A DNA stretch of 64,000 bases from Bacteroides mediterraneensis (GTDB lineage Bacteria > Bacteroidota > Bacteroidia > Bacteroidales > Bacteroidaceae). Both the position numbers and the translations under genes were made by a program. The stretch spans positions 2,976,001 to 3,040,000 of the forward strand of contig NZ_DAJPEN010000001.1 in NCBI RefSeq assembly GCF_025993685.1, written 5' to 3'. Under the pieces are notes generated by a model. It made no database searches, was not told the DNA's origin, and worked only from the letters and a program-made list of their open reading frames with translations. Positions 26,197 to 35,412 of the stretch are shown piece after piece; the stretch's first letter is position 1, and each line of letters opens with the position of its first letter.

Positions 26197-27297
26197 TCAC
26201 GGACGCGACAAGCGTTTGAGGGCCAGATGATGCCCGGCCTGGGCCGCTTTCTTATACCAGAACATAGCCAGGTGAAGGTCGGGAGCTCCTACCCATCCCT
26301 CTTCGTATCCTTGCCCAATCCGGTAAAAGGCATAAGGGTCGGAAGAATGGCGGTAAGCCTCGAAAGCCCGCGGCAAGGAAACAGGCAGACGACCGCATCC
26401 CTTGCGGTACAAATCCCCCAGATTGGCCGAGGCATAAGTCAAATCGCCCTGACGGACAGCCTCCTTGAACCAGAACTCTGCTTCATAGCCGTCGGAGTCG
26501 ACTCCTACCCCCTCCTGATACAACGTGCCGATATCATTCAATACCACTCCATCTACACGAATTCCTTCCCGGTATTCCTTTCCCAGCTCCAAGAGCATAT
26601 CCACATCTTCCTGCGAAAAACTTTCCCAGGTTTCCGTTCCGTCGGACTGCCATGACTTGACACGGCCGATGGACACATGCTGCGGCACATCCACCTCCAC
26701 ATCCATGGCATAAGCCAGGCTGTCGGCCATGAATTCCTCCCGTGTCGCTTCCGAGAGCCAGCCTTTACGCAACAAATACTGAATATAGCCATAAATACGG
26801 GAAGTGGAAGAGTGGAGATTCACCCCATATTGCTTCAACTGTTCCAGCGAAACATAGCGGATACCCTCTTTCGGCAACTCCAGATAACAACGGGGGATGA
26901 CGGAGAGCACCACCTTCAACGAAGCAATCTCTTCCCCGATGCAATCTTCAATCCACTGGGCCCCCAGCCGTTCATAAATGGAATAAGTCTTTCCATCCTC
27001 TCCCGACACCAGTTTCGGACTATGCCCGTTCAGACACAGTCCCAATGTATCAATCAGATAAGGAAAGAACTTGTAATCCTCATAAGAAGACAAACCGTCC
27101 ATAGCTACTACCACCTTCCCCTTCCCGTCATCTGAAATGGCAAACGAAGTAGTGGAATATTCCGGACGATGAAAATAATACAGATTTTTTCCCTGATACG
27201 TGCCCTGAAGTGTTACCTTTACCGGTACCTCCAGCCTGCGTATAAGCTCCTTCATGCGCAAAGGGGCAACCGCATTCAGTTGAAAAGAAATTCGCAT
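26197..27297 (-). CDS. Sel1-like repeat protein of unknown function
   Basis: A 366-residue protein with no signal peptide. The first about 230 residues are not recognised. From about residue 245 on, Sel1-type helical repeats are seen (LNDIGTLYQEGVGVDSDGYE, ASANLGDLYRKGCGRLP, FYRIGQGYEEGWVGAPDLHL, AMFWYKKAAQAGHHLALKRL). Such repeats bind other proteins. It lies between gph and mnmA; 11 bases separate its start from the mnmA stop, so it may be the second gene of the mnmA transcript. Confidence 0.8.
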   Translation of the reverse strand: MRISFQLNAVAPLRMKELIRRLEVPVKVTLQGTYQGKNLYYFHRPEYSTTSFAISDDGKGKVVVAMDGLSSYEDYKFFPYLIDTLGLCLNGHSPKLVSGEDGKTYSIYERLGAQWIEDCIGEEIASLKVVLSVIPRCYLELPKEGIRYVSLEQLKQYGVNLHSSTSRIYGYIQYLLRKGWLSEATREEFMADSLAYAMDVEVDVPQHVSIGRVKSWQSDGTETWESFSQEDVDMLLELGKEYREGIRVDGVVLNDIGTLYQEGVGVDSDGYEAEFWFKEAVRQGDLTYASANLGDLYRKGCGRLPVSLPRAFEAYRHSSDPYAFYRIGQGYEEGWVGAPDLHLAMFWYKKAAQAGHHLALKRLSRP

Positions 27298-27308
27298 AGT
27301 AAGCCTTT

Positions 27309-28382
27309 CTACTTAAAAAATTCTCTGGTCCTTATCTCGCCACTGCCTATGCATAGGCGAGCATCCTTGTCATAAATCACCCCGAACTGTCCAGGGGCTA
27401 TCCCCTGTATCGGCTCCCTGCTGGACACCAGCAATCCGTCTTCCGAAAAACGGACGGTTCCAGTCTGAAAGGTATCCGTGTGGCGTATCTTGAAACAAAT
27501 TTCAGTTTCCGGTTCTTTCCAAGGATTCAATGTAATGAAATGAAAGTCCTTCAAGTAAAAGGAATAGCCAAACTGCTTTTCTGTATCATAACCATGCGAC
27601 ACATAGATAATGTTTTCTTCCACATTCTTGTCTACGACGAACCACGGGCCTCCGCCCAGCCCCAGTCCCTTGCGCTGGCCGATAGTGTGAAACCAGTATC
27701 CACGGTGTCGGCCGATAACCTTTCCCGTCTCCAGCTCCACCACCGGTCCCGGCTGCTCGCCCAGGAAACGGCGGATAAAATCATTGTAGTTTATCTTTCC
27801 CAAAAAGCAGATACCCTGACTGTCCTTCCGTCTGGCACTTGGCAAGGAAGCCTCCAGAGCCAATGCCCGCACTTCCTCTTTCATCAATCCGCCCAACGGG
27901 AACATCAGCCGGGACACCTGAAGGTAATCAATCTGCGCCAGAAAATCCGTCTGGTCCTTCACGGGATCTTTGGCCGTAGCCAGCCACGTATGCCCGTCAA
28001 TTACGAGTGTAGAAGCATAATGTCCTGTAGCTATCTTATCATAGTCATGTCCGGCTTTCTGGTCGAAGCAACCGAACTTGATCAATTTATTGCACATCAC
28101 ATCCGGATTGGGAGTCAGCCCACGACGTACCTTATCGATGGTGTAAGCCACCACATTATCCCAATATTCCTTCTGCAAATCCACGATATGAAACGGCAGC
28201 CCGTACTTGCGGGCAGTAGCAGAAGCCAGTTCTATATCCTCTTCCGCCGTACACGTCAGTTCTTCATCCGTATCCATACCAATCTTTATGTAAAACAAGT
28301 CTGGTTTGTATCCTTGCTCACACAACAGATGTACAGCTACCGCGCTGTCCACTCCTCCCGAAATCAATGCTGCTATTTTCAT
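27309..28382 (-). CDS. mnmA: tRNA-specific 2-thiouridylase
   Basis: A 357-residue enzyme that adds sulfur to U34 of tRNA-Lys, tRNA-Glu and tRNA-Gln. Seen: the ATP pyrophosphatase motif [25 protein letters not shown] with the catalytic Cys, [13 protein letters not shown] with the second active Cys, and [18 protein letters not shown] 28382 is chosen because it gives the standard start [10 protein letters not shown]; the frame stays open to 28445. Bacteroides often encode more than one MnmA-like protein, so a slightly different tRNA specificity is possible. Confidence 0.93.
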   Translation of the reverse strand: MKIAALISGGVDSAVAVHLLCEQGYKPDLFYIKIGMDTDEELTCTAEEDIELASATARKYGLPFHIVDLQKEYWDNVVAYTIDKVRRGLTPNPDVMCNKLIKFGCFDQKAGHDYDKIATGHYASTLVIDGHTWLATAKDPVKDQTDFLAQIDYLQVSRLMFPLGGLMKEEVRALALEASLPSARRKDSQGICFLGKINYNDFIRRFLGEQPGPVVELETGKVIGRHRGYWFHTIGQRKGLGLGGGPWFVVDKNVEENIIYVSHGYDTEKQFGYSFYLKDFHFITLNPWKEPETEICFKIRHTDTFQTGTVRFSEDGLLVSSREPIQGIAPGQFGVIYDKDARLCIGSGEIRTREFFK

Positions 28383-28455
28383 ATATATTCTTTTTTTAAC
28401 GGCAAATATACCGCCCGCTTTCCAAATGCCCAATACCCTTTTCAAGGTATATCTC

Positions 28456-29055
28456 TCACTTCAAAGCCTGGAACTGTTCGATGAGCGATGTAAGATTTGC
28501 CGTAAACAAACGAGCCGAAATGGCCAACAGGATGATGCCGAAAAATTTACGGATGACATAGATTCCTCCTTTCCCCAGCATGCGTTCAATGCGGTCGGTC
28601 AACTTCAGCACAATATAGACCCATACCATGTTCAATATCAGTGCCAGCACAATGTTTATCGACGCATATTCCGCCCGCAACGACAACAAAGTGGTAAACG
28701 CACCGGCTCCTGCCAGCAAAGGGAACACCAGAGGCACCAACGTAGCCTCCTTGATGGGACCTGTATTTTTGAAAATCTCAATATCCAGAATCATTTCCAG
28801 CGACATCAGGAAAATGACAAAGGCACCGGCCACGGCAAACGAAGCGATGTCCACCTGAAACAAGCGCAGCATCATATCGCCGGCATAAAAAAATCCAAGA
28901 AGAAGGACAAAAGCGATAAGTGTAGCTTTTGGAGCATTTACCGGTCTTCCCTTCTGCTTCAAATCCAATATAATAGGGATAGACCCAATGATATCAATCA
29001 CTGCAAAAAGAACGATAAAAGCGCTCAAAAACTGTTGAAAATTAAATCCGATCAT
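28456..29055 (-). CDS. MarC family integral membrane protein
   Basis: A 199-residue membrane protein with six predicted helices. Seen: the MarC/UPF0056 features [16 protein letters not shown] near the start, [16 protein letters not shown] in the middle and [17 protein letters not shown]. Its function is unknown; the family name comes from an old, unsupported link to drug resistance. ATG 29055 is preferred to the upstream TTG at 29067 because a TAACTTTG -7 box at 29079-29086 would place the transcript start near 29072. 73 bases separate its stop from the mnmA start. Confidence 0.87.
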   Translation of the reverse strand: MIGFNFQQFLSAFIVLFAVIDIIGSIPIILDLKQKGRPVNAPKATLIAFVLLLGFFYAGDMMLRLFQVDIASFAVAGAFVIFLMSLEMILDIEIFKNTGPIKEATLVPLVFPLLAGAGAFTTLLSLRAEYASINIVLALILNMVWVYIVLKLTDRIERMLGKGGIYVIRKFFGIILLAISARLFTANLTSLIEQFQALK

Positions 29056-29194
29056 TGTTATATTCAAAATTACTTTTGCAAAGTTATCATTTTTTTATAC
29101 ACTTGCAAGATTCGACAATCATTATCAGACCGTAAGAAAGAATAAAAAAGATAAAACCTATAATCAGAGGATAACCTCACTGGGGAAATATACT

Positions 29195-29231
29195 TAACTT
29201 TGTATGTTAAAAGATAACTTAATAAAGTTAA
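29195..29231 (+). promoter_or_regulatory. Promoter with overlapping palindrome before the Crp/Fnr gene
   Basis: TAACTTTG (29195-29202) is a full -7 match. The TTAACTTT at 29194-29201 is mirrored by AAAGTTAA at 29224-29231, so a dyad covers the start region just before the ATG at 29239. It could be an autoregulatory operator. Confidence 0.5.
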
Positions 29232-29238
29232 CGAGAGT

Positions 29239-29925
29239 ATGGAATTGACAATGTACGACAAGCTTTTACAGCTCCCTCTGTTTCAAGGGATGTCGAAATT
29301 CGACTTTACCGACATCCTGGAAAAAGTAAAGATTCACTTCAATAAATATGAACCTGGAAGCTGTCTGGTAAAACAGGACACTCCATGCGACCAGCTTATT
29401 TTTGTGCTGGATGGAGAAGTACAGATAGAATCCAATGACGCTCCACACAAATACACTTTGTGGGAAAACTTTAAAAGTCCGAATGTCATCGAACCTTATT
29501 CCTTGTTCGGAATGCGTCCTTATTTTACGGCATCGTACACCGCACTGACCGAGGTAAACACCTTACACATCGAAAAATCCTACATCCTCAACGAGTTGTG
29601 CCGCTATGAGGTGTTCAACCTGAACTACATGAACATGCTAAGCAACCGGAGCCAGGTGATTTACAACAAACTGTGGAATTCCCATATCGGGAAAACACGC
29701 GATAAAATCATCAATTTCCTTCTGTTGCGCTGCATGACTCCCTACGGGCCGAAAAAACTGTCCATCCGGATGGAAGACCTCGCCCGGCTGATTGACGACA
29801 CGCGCATCAATGTATCAAACGTGCTGAACGACCTCCAGAACCGAGGCTTAATCCAACTGGGACGCCGCACGTTCAGCATTCCCGATTTAAGGGAGGTAGT
29901 TCTCCTTTCGGACAAAAAAGAATAA
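29239..29925 (+). CDS. Crp/Fnr family transcriptional regulator
   Basis: A 228-residue regulator. Residues about 10-130 form the cyclic-nucleotide-binding-like beta roll (LPLFQGMSKFDFTDILEKV, LIFVLDGEVQIES), followed by a long dimerisation helix and a winged helix-turn-helix at about 165-215 (MEDLARLIDDTRINVSNVLND). There is no N-terminal cysteine cluster, so it is not an oxygen-sensing FNR, and the effector is unknown. A TAACTTTG promoter box and a dyad lie directly upstream. The M3 peptidase follows after 25 bases. Confidence 0.9.
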   Translation: MELTMYDKLLQLPLFQGMSKFDFTDILEKVKIHFNKYEPGSCLVKQDTPCDQLIFVLDGEVQIESNDAPHKYTLWENFKSPNVIEPYSLFGMRPYFTASYTALTEVNTLHIEKSYILNELCRYEVFNLNYMNMLSNRSQVIYNKLWNSHIGKTRDKIINFLLLRCMTPYGPKKLSIRMEDLARLIDDTRINVSNVLNDLQNRGLIQLGRRTFSIPDLREVVLLSDKKE

Positions 29926-29950
29926 ACCTAAATTTTTACAGACTAGCTTT

Positions 29951-31990
29951 ATGAACAATCCATTTTTACAACCCTATCATACCCTCCACGACACCACTCC
30001 TTTCCAGCAGATACGGATAGAAGACTACGAACCGGCTATCCGGGAAGGAATGCGACTGGAAGAGGAAGAAATCCGGCAAATCACCGGAAATCCGGAGATG
30101 CCTACCTTCCAGAACACGATTCTGGCACTGGAACATGCAGGAAAGACCCTGGACAGAGTCACTACCGTCTTGTTCAACCTGCTGAGTGCGGAGACAAACG
30201 ATGAACTGGAAGCCATTGCGGAGAAAATGACGCCGGAACTTTCGGAACATGCCAACAACATCAGCCTCAACGAGGGATTGTTTGCACGGGTCAAGGCGGT
30301 ATATGAACAAAAGGAGGCACTTCCACTGACACCGGAAGAACGACGTCTGTTGGAAAAGTCATACGACGGATTTGTCCGTAACGGTGCCAACCTGCCGGAA
30401 AAGGATAAAGAGACTTTCCGCAAGCTGAGCATGGAACTGAGCAGCCTGACCCTGAAGTTCTCACAGAACCATCTGAAAGAGACGAACAGCTTCGAACTGG
30501 TACTACGACACGAAGACGAGTTAGCCGGACTGCCGGAAAGTGCCGTGGAAGCAGCTGCCCATGCCGCTCATGAGAAAGGGAAGGACGGATGCTGGATTAT
30601 CACCCTGCAGGCTCCCAGCTACGTACCCTTTATGAAGTACAGCGACAAAAGAGACTTGCGTAAAGAGCTTTACATGGCCTACAACACCCAATGTTGCCAC
30701 GATAACGAGTTTAATAACCTGGACATCGTAAAACGGTTGGTCAACCTGCGCATGGAGCTTGCCCAGCTGTTGGGGTTCTCCAACTATGCGGAATACGTAC
30801 TGAAAAAGCGTATGGCCGAAAACAGCGACCATGTGTACAAGCTGCTGAACGATTTATTGGAGGCCTATACCCCCGTAGCTCGGGAGGAGGTAGAGGAAAT
30901 CCGCACCTTGGCCCGCGAACTGGAAGGCAACGACTTCGAACTGATGCCGTGGGACTTTTCTTATTATGCTGAAAAGCTGAAGAACCGGAAATTCAGTCTC
31001 GACGAAGAAGCACTCCGGCCTTACTTCGAACTGAGCCGCGTAAAAGCGGGGGTATTCGGACTGGCTACCCGCCTGTATGGAATCACCTTCAAGGAAAACC
31101 AAGAAATCCCGGTGTACCATCCGGATGTGCAGGCCTACGAGGTGTTCGACCGCGACGGCAGTTTTCTGGCCGTGCTTTATACCGATTTTCATCCCCGTGA
31201 AGGCAAGCGTTCGGGCGCCTGGATGACCAGTTACAAGGAACAATGGATAGAAGACGACGGCACCAACAGCCGCCCGCACGTCTCCGTAACCATGAATTTC
31301 ACCAAGCCTACAAAAGACAAACCGGCCTTGCTGACTTTCTCGGAGGTCAACACTTTCCTGCATGAATTCGGTCATGCCCTGCACGGTATGTTTGCCAATA
31401 CCCGTTTTCAAAGCATGAGCGGCACGAACGTATATTGGGATTTTGTGGAACTTCCTTCACAAATCATGGAAAACTTTGCCATAGAAAAGGAATTTTTAAA
31501 TACATTCGCATGTCATTACCAAACGGGTGAACCGATTCCCGAGGAACTGATTCAGCGCATTGTAGACGCTTCCAACTTCAACGTAGCTTATGCTTGCCTG
31601 CGTCAAGTCAGTTTCGGATTGCTCGACATGGCCTGGTACACCCGCCAGACTCCGTTTGAGGGAGATGTAAAGGCATACGAGAAAGCTTCCTGGCAACACA
31701 CCCAACTGCTTCCACAACTGGAAGACACCTGCATGAGCGTACAGTTCGGGCATATCATGTCGGGCGGCTATTCAGCCGGATACTACAGCTACAAATGGGC
31801 GGAAGTACTGGATGCTGATGCCTTTTCGGTTTTCAAGGCGAAAGGAATCTTCAATCCGGAAACGGCACGTTCCTTCCGGGAAAATATTTTATCAAAAGGG
31901 GGCACCGAACATCCGATGACACTTTACAAACGCTTCCGGGGACAGGAACCGACCATCGACGCATTGTTAAAAAGAAATGGAATAAAATGA
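29951..31990 (+). CDS. M3 family zinc metallopeptidase (oligopeptidase/Dcp-like)
   Basis: A 679-residue peptidase with the zinc site HEFGHALHGMF and the downstream glutamate region VELPSQIMENF. The C-terminal QFGHIMSGGYSAGYYSYKWAEVLDADAF is the substrate-binding Tyr/His loop of the peptidyl-dipeptidase Dcp/oligopeptidase A group. No signal peptide is seen, so it probably degrades short peptides in the cytoplasm. Its TGA overlaps the ATG of the lipoprotein gene by 3 bases, suggesting translational coupling. Confidence 0.94.
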   Translation: MNNPFLQPYHTLHDTTPFQQIRIEDYEPAIREGMRLEEEEIRQITGNPEMPTFQNTILALEHAGKTLDRVTTVLFNLLSAETNDELEAIAEKMTPELSEHANNISLNEGLFARVKAVYEQKEALPLTPEERRLLEKSYDGFVRNGANLPEKDKETFRKLSMELSSLTLKFSQNHLKETNSFELVLRHEDELAGLPESAVEAAAHAAHEKGKDGCWIITLQAPSYVPFMKYSDKRDLRKELYMAYNTQCCHDNEFNNLDIVKRLVNLRMELAQLLGFSNYAEYVLKKRMAENSDHVYKLLNDLLEAYTPVAREEVEEIRTLARELEGNDFELMPWDFSYYAEKLKNRKFSLDEEALRPYFELSRVKAGVFGLATRLYGITFKENQEIPVYHPDVQAYEVFDRDGSFLAVLYTDFHPREGKRSGAWMTSYKEQWIEDDGTNSRPHVSVTMNFTKPTKDKPALLTFSEVNTFLHEFGHALHGMFANTRFQSMSGTNVYWDFVELPSQIMENFAIEKEFLNTFACHYQTGEPIPEELIQRIVDASNFNVAYACLRQVSFGLLDMAWYTRQTPFEGDVKAYEKASWQHTQLLPQLEDTCMSVQFGHIMSGGYSAGYYSYKWAEVLDADAFSVFKAKGIFNPETARSFRENILSKGGTEHPMTLYKRFRGQEPTIDALLKRNGIK

Positions 31991-32472
31991 ACATACAAAT
32001 GAAAGCATTCAAAATCTACTGGTTCTTCACGTTACTCCTGCTGCTCGCCGGGTGTAACCAGGAAGACGATGTGCATGAAATTTTCTCCAGCGGGCAGACA
32101 TGGCACTGGAGCGGCTCTTACAGTACCAGCGACTGGAAAGATGACAACAACTTCAATTCTACTCTGACACGGGATGAACTGGCCAGAATCAATGATGACC
32201 AAGACAAATACAACATCATTTTCAAAGAAGACGGTACGGTGGAAGGAAACGGAAGCAGTTTCACCTTTACCGGCACATGGAGTGCCAACGGGAATGACCA
32301 GAGTTTTTCCATCCAGCTGAAGCCTAACGGAAACCGCAGCGGACTGGACAAGACTTTTTATGACGAAATAAGCAATGCGAAATTCTACCGGGGCAGCTCA
32401 CGCCTCATCAAGCTGTTCAACCTCGACAAGAATCATTACATTCAGTTTTACCCCAAAGGATTTAACAACTAG
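31987..32472 (+). CDS. Small lipoprotein with lipocalin-like fold, unknown function
   Basis: A 161-residue protein. A hydrophobic signal (KIYWFFTLLLLLAGCNQEDD) ends in the lipobox LAGC. The rest alternates short beta-prone segments (YNIIFKEDGTVEGNGSSFTF, TGTWSANGNDQSFSIQL), like the lipocalin-like small lipoproteins of Bacteroidetes. It is presumably anchored in the outer membrane. It overlaps the peptidase stop in an ATGA and lies 11 bases before the deaminase gene. No function can be given. Confidence 0.75.
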   Translation: MNIQMKAFKIYWFFTLLLLLAGCNQEDDVHEIFSSGQTWHWSGSYSTSDWKDDNNFNSTLTRDELARINDDQDKYNIIFKEDGTVEGNGSSFTFTGTWSANGNDQSFSIQLKPNGNRSGLDKTFYDEISNAKFYRGSSRLIKLFNLDKNHYIQFYPKGFNN

Positions 32473-32483
32473 GCAGCATCATT

Positions 32484-32918
32484 ATGGAACCATCAGAACA
32501 TAAACAAGAAATCCTGGACAAGCGCTATATGCGCATGGCACTCATCTGGGCCGAAAACTCTTATTGTAAGCGGCGTCAGGTGGGGGCATTGATTGTCAAG
32601 GACAAGATGATTATCTCGGACGGATACAACGGTACCCCGGCCGGATTCGAAAATGTGTGTGAAGACGAAAACGGAGTGACCCGCCCTTACGTCCTTCATG
32701 CGGAAGCCAATGCCATCACCAAGATAGCCCGCTCCAGCAACAGCAGTGAAGGGGCTACCATGTATGTCACCGCCTCCCCTTGCATCGAATGTGCGAAACT
32801 GATTATTCAGGCTGGCATCAAGCGAGTGGTCTATGCCGAGAAATACCGCCTGGAAGACGGACTGGACTTATTGAAACGAGCGCATATTGAAGTTGTATAT
32901 CTTAACCCCAATGAATAA
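32484..32918 (+). CDS. dCMP deaminase-type cytidine/deoxycytidylate deaminase family protein
   Basis: A 144-residue zinc enzyme. The proton-shuttle motif HAEANAI and the zinc cysteines PCIECAKL define the deaminase fold, and the N-terminal RYMRMALIWAENSYCKRRQV with VGALIVKDKMIISDGYNG is typical of dCMP deaminases (ComEB-like). It would turn dCMP into dUMP for dTMP synthesis. The last codons overlap the start of the S41 protease gene. Confidence 0.9.
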   Translation: MEPSEHKQEILDKRYMRMALIWAENSYCKRRQVGALIVKDKMIISDGYNGTPAGFENVCEDENGVTRPYVLHAEANAITKIARSSNSSEGATMYVTASPCIECAKLIIQAGIKRVVYAEKYRLEDGLDLLKRAHIEVVYLNPNE

Positions 32919-34575
32919 AATTATGAAGAACAATAGTACACGCTTTATTCCGTTTCTGCTGGCCATCTGCCTGATTGCAGGTATCGCCATCGGTACATTT
33001 TATGCCAACCATTTTTCCGGCAACAAACTGGGCATCATCAACACGTCTTCCAACAAATTGAATGCCTTGCTGCGTATCATTGACGACCAGTATGTGGATA
33101 CCGTCAATATCAGCGACCTGGTGGAAGAAGCCATGCCACAGATTCTTTCGGAACTCGACCCACATTCTTCTTATATCCCGGCCAAAGACCTGGAAGCCGT
33201 TACGGCCGACTTAAAAGGCAGTTTCAGCGGCATCGGTATCCAGTTTACCATCCAGAATGACACCATCCATGTGAACAACGTCATTCAGGGAGGCCCATCC
33301 GAAAAGGTGGGACTGATGGCAGGCGACCGCATTGTGGAAGTAGACGATTCTGCCTTTGTGGGAAAAATCGTCACCAATGAAGAAGCCATGAAACGCCTGA
33401 AAGGTGAAAAAGGCAGCAAAGTCAAACTCGGTGTGTACCGTCCGGGAGAAAAAGAGCTGCTGCATTTCACCGTCGTACGGGGCAACATTCCGGTCAAGAG
33501 CATTGACGCAGCCTACATGATTAACGAAAAAGTGGGTTATGTCAAAGTCAACAAGTTCGGGGAGACCACTTATCCGGAATTACTGATAGCCTTGGCCAAA
33601 CTGGGCCAGAAAAACTGTGAGGGACTGATAATAGACCTTCGTGGAAATACAGGAGGTTACATGGCTGCCGCCATCCAGATGGTCAACGAATTTCTTCCCA
33701 ACAACCGCCTGATTGTGTATACGCAAGGACGGAAATCCCCACGCCAGGACTATAATTCCAACGGTACGGGAAGCAACCAGAAAATGCCGCTCGTGGTTTT
33801 GGTGGATGAAGGTTCAGCTTCTGCCAGCGAAATCTTTGCCGGGGCCATCCAGGACAATGACCGCGGAACCATCGTCGGACGCCGTTCGTTCGGGAAAGGA
33901 CTGGTACAGCAGCCCATCGAATTCAGCGACGGCTCTGCCATCCGCCTGACCATCGCCCGTTATTACACTCCGTCGGGCCGTTGCATCCAGAAGCCATACG
34001 AAAAAGGGAAAGAATCGGAATATGAATTGGATTTGCTCACCCGCTACGAACACGGAGAATTCTTCTCGGCCGACAGTATCAAGCAGAATGAAACAGAAGT
34101 CTACCACACCCGACTGGGGCGTCCGGTATATGGAGGAGGAGGCATTATGCCCGATATCTTCGTGCCGCAGGACACCACGGGTATGACTTCCTATTTCCGA
34201 ATGGCCGCCAACCGAGGACTGATTATCCGCTACACTTTCGAGTATACCGACCAAAACCGGAGCACACTTCAGAAATACGACACCCCGGAAAAGATGGAGG
34301 AATACCTGAAAAAACAGAACCTGCTGAACAATTTTGCCGCATGGGCTGAAAAGAAAGGATTGAAACGCCGCAACAACCTGATGGCCAAATCACGCCAGTT
34401 GTTTGAAATGAGCCTTTACGGAAACATTATCTACAACATGCTGGGCATGGAGGCGTATGTGGAATTCCTCAATGAAACCGATAAAACGGTTTTGAAGGCA
34501 GTGGAAATTCTGGAAAAAGGTGAGTCTTTCCCACAGGCTCCTGAAATGGAGCCTTCCAACGAGAAAAAGAAATAA
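32911..34575 (+). CDS. S41 family C-terminal processing peptidase
   Basis: A 554-residue exported serine protease. An N-terminal signal or anchor (FIPFLLAICLIAGIAIGTFY) is followed by a PDZ domain at about residues 85-165 (GIGIQFTIQND, GLMAGDRIVEVD), then the peptidase core with LIIDLRGNTGG and the catalytic Ser in LVDEGSASASEIFAGA and Lys in GRRSFGKGLVQ. It would trim or degrade periplasmic proteins. ATG 32911, inside the end of the deaminase gene, or ATG 32923 are both possible starts; an upstream TTG (32887) is less likely. Confidence 0.92.
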   Translation: MNKIMKNNSTRFIPFLLAICLIAGIAIGTFYANHFSGNKLGIINTSSNKLNALLRIIDDQYVDTVNISDLVEEAMPQILSELDPHSSYIPAKDLEAVTADLKGSFSGIGIQFTIQNDTIHVNNVIQGGPSEKVGLMAGDRIVEVDDSAFVGKIVTNEEAMKRLKGEKGSKVKLGVYRPGEKELLHFTVVRGNIPVKSIDAAYMINEKVGYVKVNKFGETTYPELLIALAKLGQKNCEGLIIDLRGNTGGYMAAAIQMVNEFLPNNRLIVYTQGRKSPRQDYNSNGTGSNQKMPLVVLVDEGSASASEIFAGAIQDNDRGTIVGRRSFGKGLVQQPIEFSDGSAIRLTIARYYTPSGRCIQKPYEKGKESEYELDLLTRYEHGEFFSADSIKQNETEVYHTRLGRPVYGGGGIMPDIFVPQDTTGMTSYFRMAANRGLIIRYTFEYTDQNRSTLQKYDTPEKMEEYLKKQNLLNNFAAWAEKKGLKRRNNLMAKSRQLFEMSLYGNIIYNMLGMEAYVEFLNETDKTVLKAVEILEKGESFPQAPEMEPSNEKKK

Positions 34576-34581
34576 AATCTC

Positions 34582-35154
34582 ATGGACAAAAGAGAATTAC
34601 GCAAACAAATGGCACAAGAGAAGCGGAAATATTCCGCTTCTCAAAAAGCAGGATGGTCTTCCAGCCTATTCCAGAAGCTGGAAGACCATCCTTTATTTTT
34701 ACAGGCAAAAACCATCCTGCTCTATCACTCTCTACCCGATGAAGTAGATACTCACGCATTTATCGAACGCTGGTATCCGCACAAACGCATCATACTGCCG
34801 CTGGTAAAAGGAGATGAACTGGAATTCCGGTATTATGAAGGAAAAGAATCATTACAGACCGGTTCATTCGGCATTCAGGAACCGAACGGAAGACAAATGG
34901 AAAACTTGGATGAAATCGAACTGAGCATCGTTCCCGGTGTAGCCTTCGACCGGACTGGAAACCGACTGGGACGTGGAAAGGGATACTATGACCGTGCTCT
35001 CTCCCGCCTGCATTCCTATAATATAGGTGTCTGCTTTCACTTCCAACTCTGCCCGCACATCCCGACAGAGCCTACAGACCGCCCCATGCACGAGGTTTGG
35101 ACCGAACAAGGATGTGTATACTCAACGGAACACAATGTTCACGATGACTTGTGA
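34582..35154 (+). CDS. 5-formyltetrahydrofolate cyclo-ligase
   Basis: A 190-residue enzyme (5-FCL/YgfA family) converting 5-formyl-THF to 5,10-methenyl-THF with ATP. Seen: MDKRELRKQMAQEKRKYS at the start, ILPLVKGDELEFR, and the family signature VPGVAFDRTGNRLGRGKGYYDR. It follows the protease by 6 bases. It runs into the convergent DUF721 gene, overlapping its last 33 bases. Confidence 0.93.
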   Translation: MDKRELRKQMAQEKRKYSASQKAGWSSSLFQKLEDHPLFLQAKTILLYHSLPDEVDTHAFIERWYPHKRIILPLVKGDELEFRYYEGKESLQTGSFGIQEPNGRQMENLDEIELSIVPGVAFDRTGNRLGRGKGYYDRALSRLHSYNIGVCFHFQLCPHIPTEPTDRPMHEVWTEQGCVYSTEHNVHDDL

Positions 35155-35412
35155 GCCCACCTGCGCATTCAGGTTACGAATCAGCATCTCCCGCCCCATC
35201 ATCAGTTCCTGGCGGATGACCGAGGAAGAGAGGCTGACATAAAGCACCTGGTTCTTAATAAACAGATTCGTAGTGTAACGGGTGATGACCGGTCCCACCA
35301 CATCCTTCCAGGCATCCACCAACCGATACTCGTTCAAGGGAGTCTCCAACCCCTGTTGGCGGAGGAACTGCCGGAGCACATCCCCTATCTGTTCCGTATT
35401 ATTCCGCTTCAT
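35122..35412 (-). CDS. DUF721 (DciA-like) protein
   Basis: A 96-residue protein containing the DUF721 pattern: IGDVLRQFLRQQGLETPLNE, LVDAWKDVVGPVITRYT, and LFIKNQVLYVSLSSSVIRQEL. Relatives (DciA) help load the replicative helicase in bacteria lacking DnaC/DnaI, which fits the position next to recF. ATG 35412 overlaps the recF stop by 14 bases; an upstream frame to 35475 lies within recF and is less likely. Confidence 0.82.
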   Translation of the reverse strand: MKRNNTEQIGDVLRQFLRQQGLETPLNEYRLVDAWKDVVGPVITRYTTNLFIKNQVLYVSLSSSVIRQELMMGREMLIRNLNAQVGSQVIVNIVFR

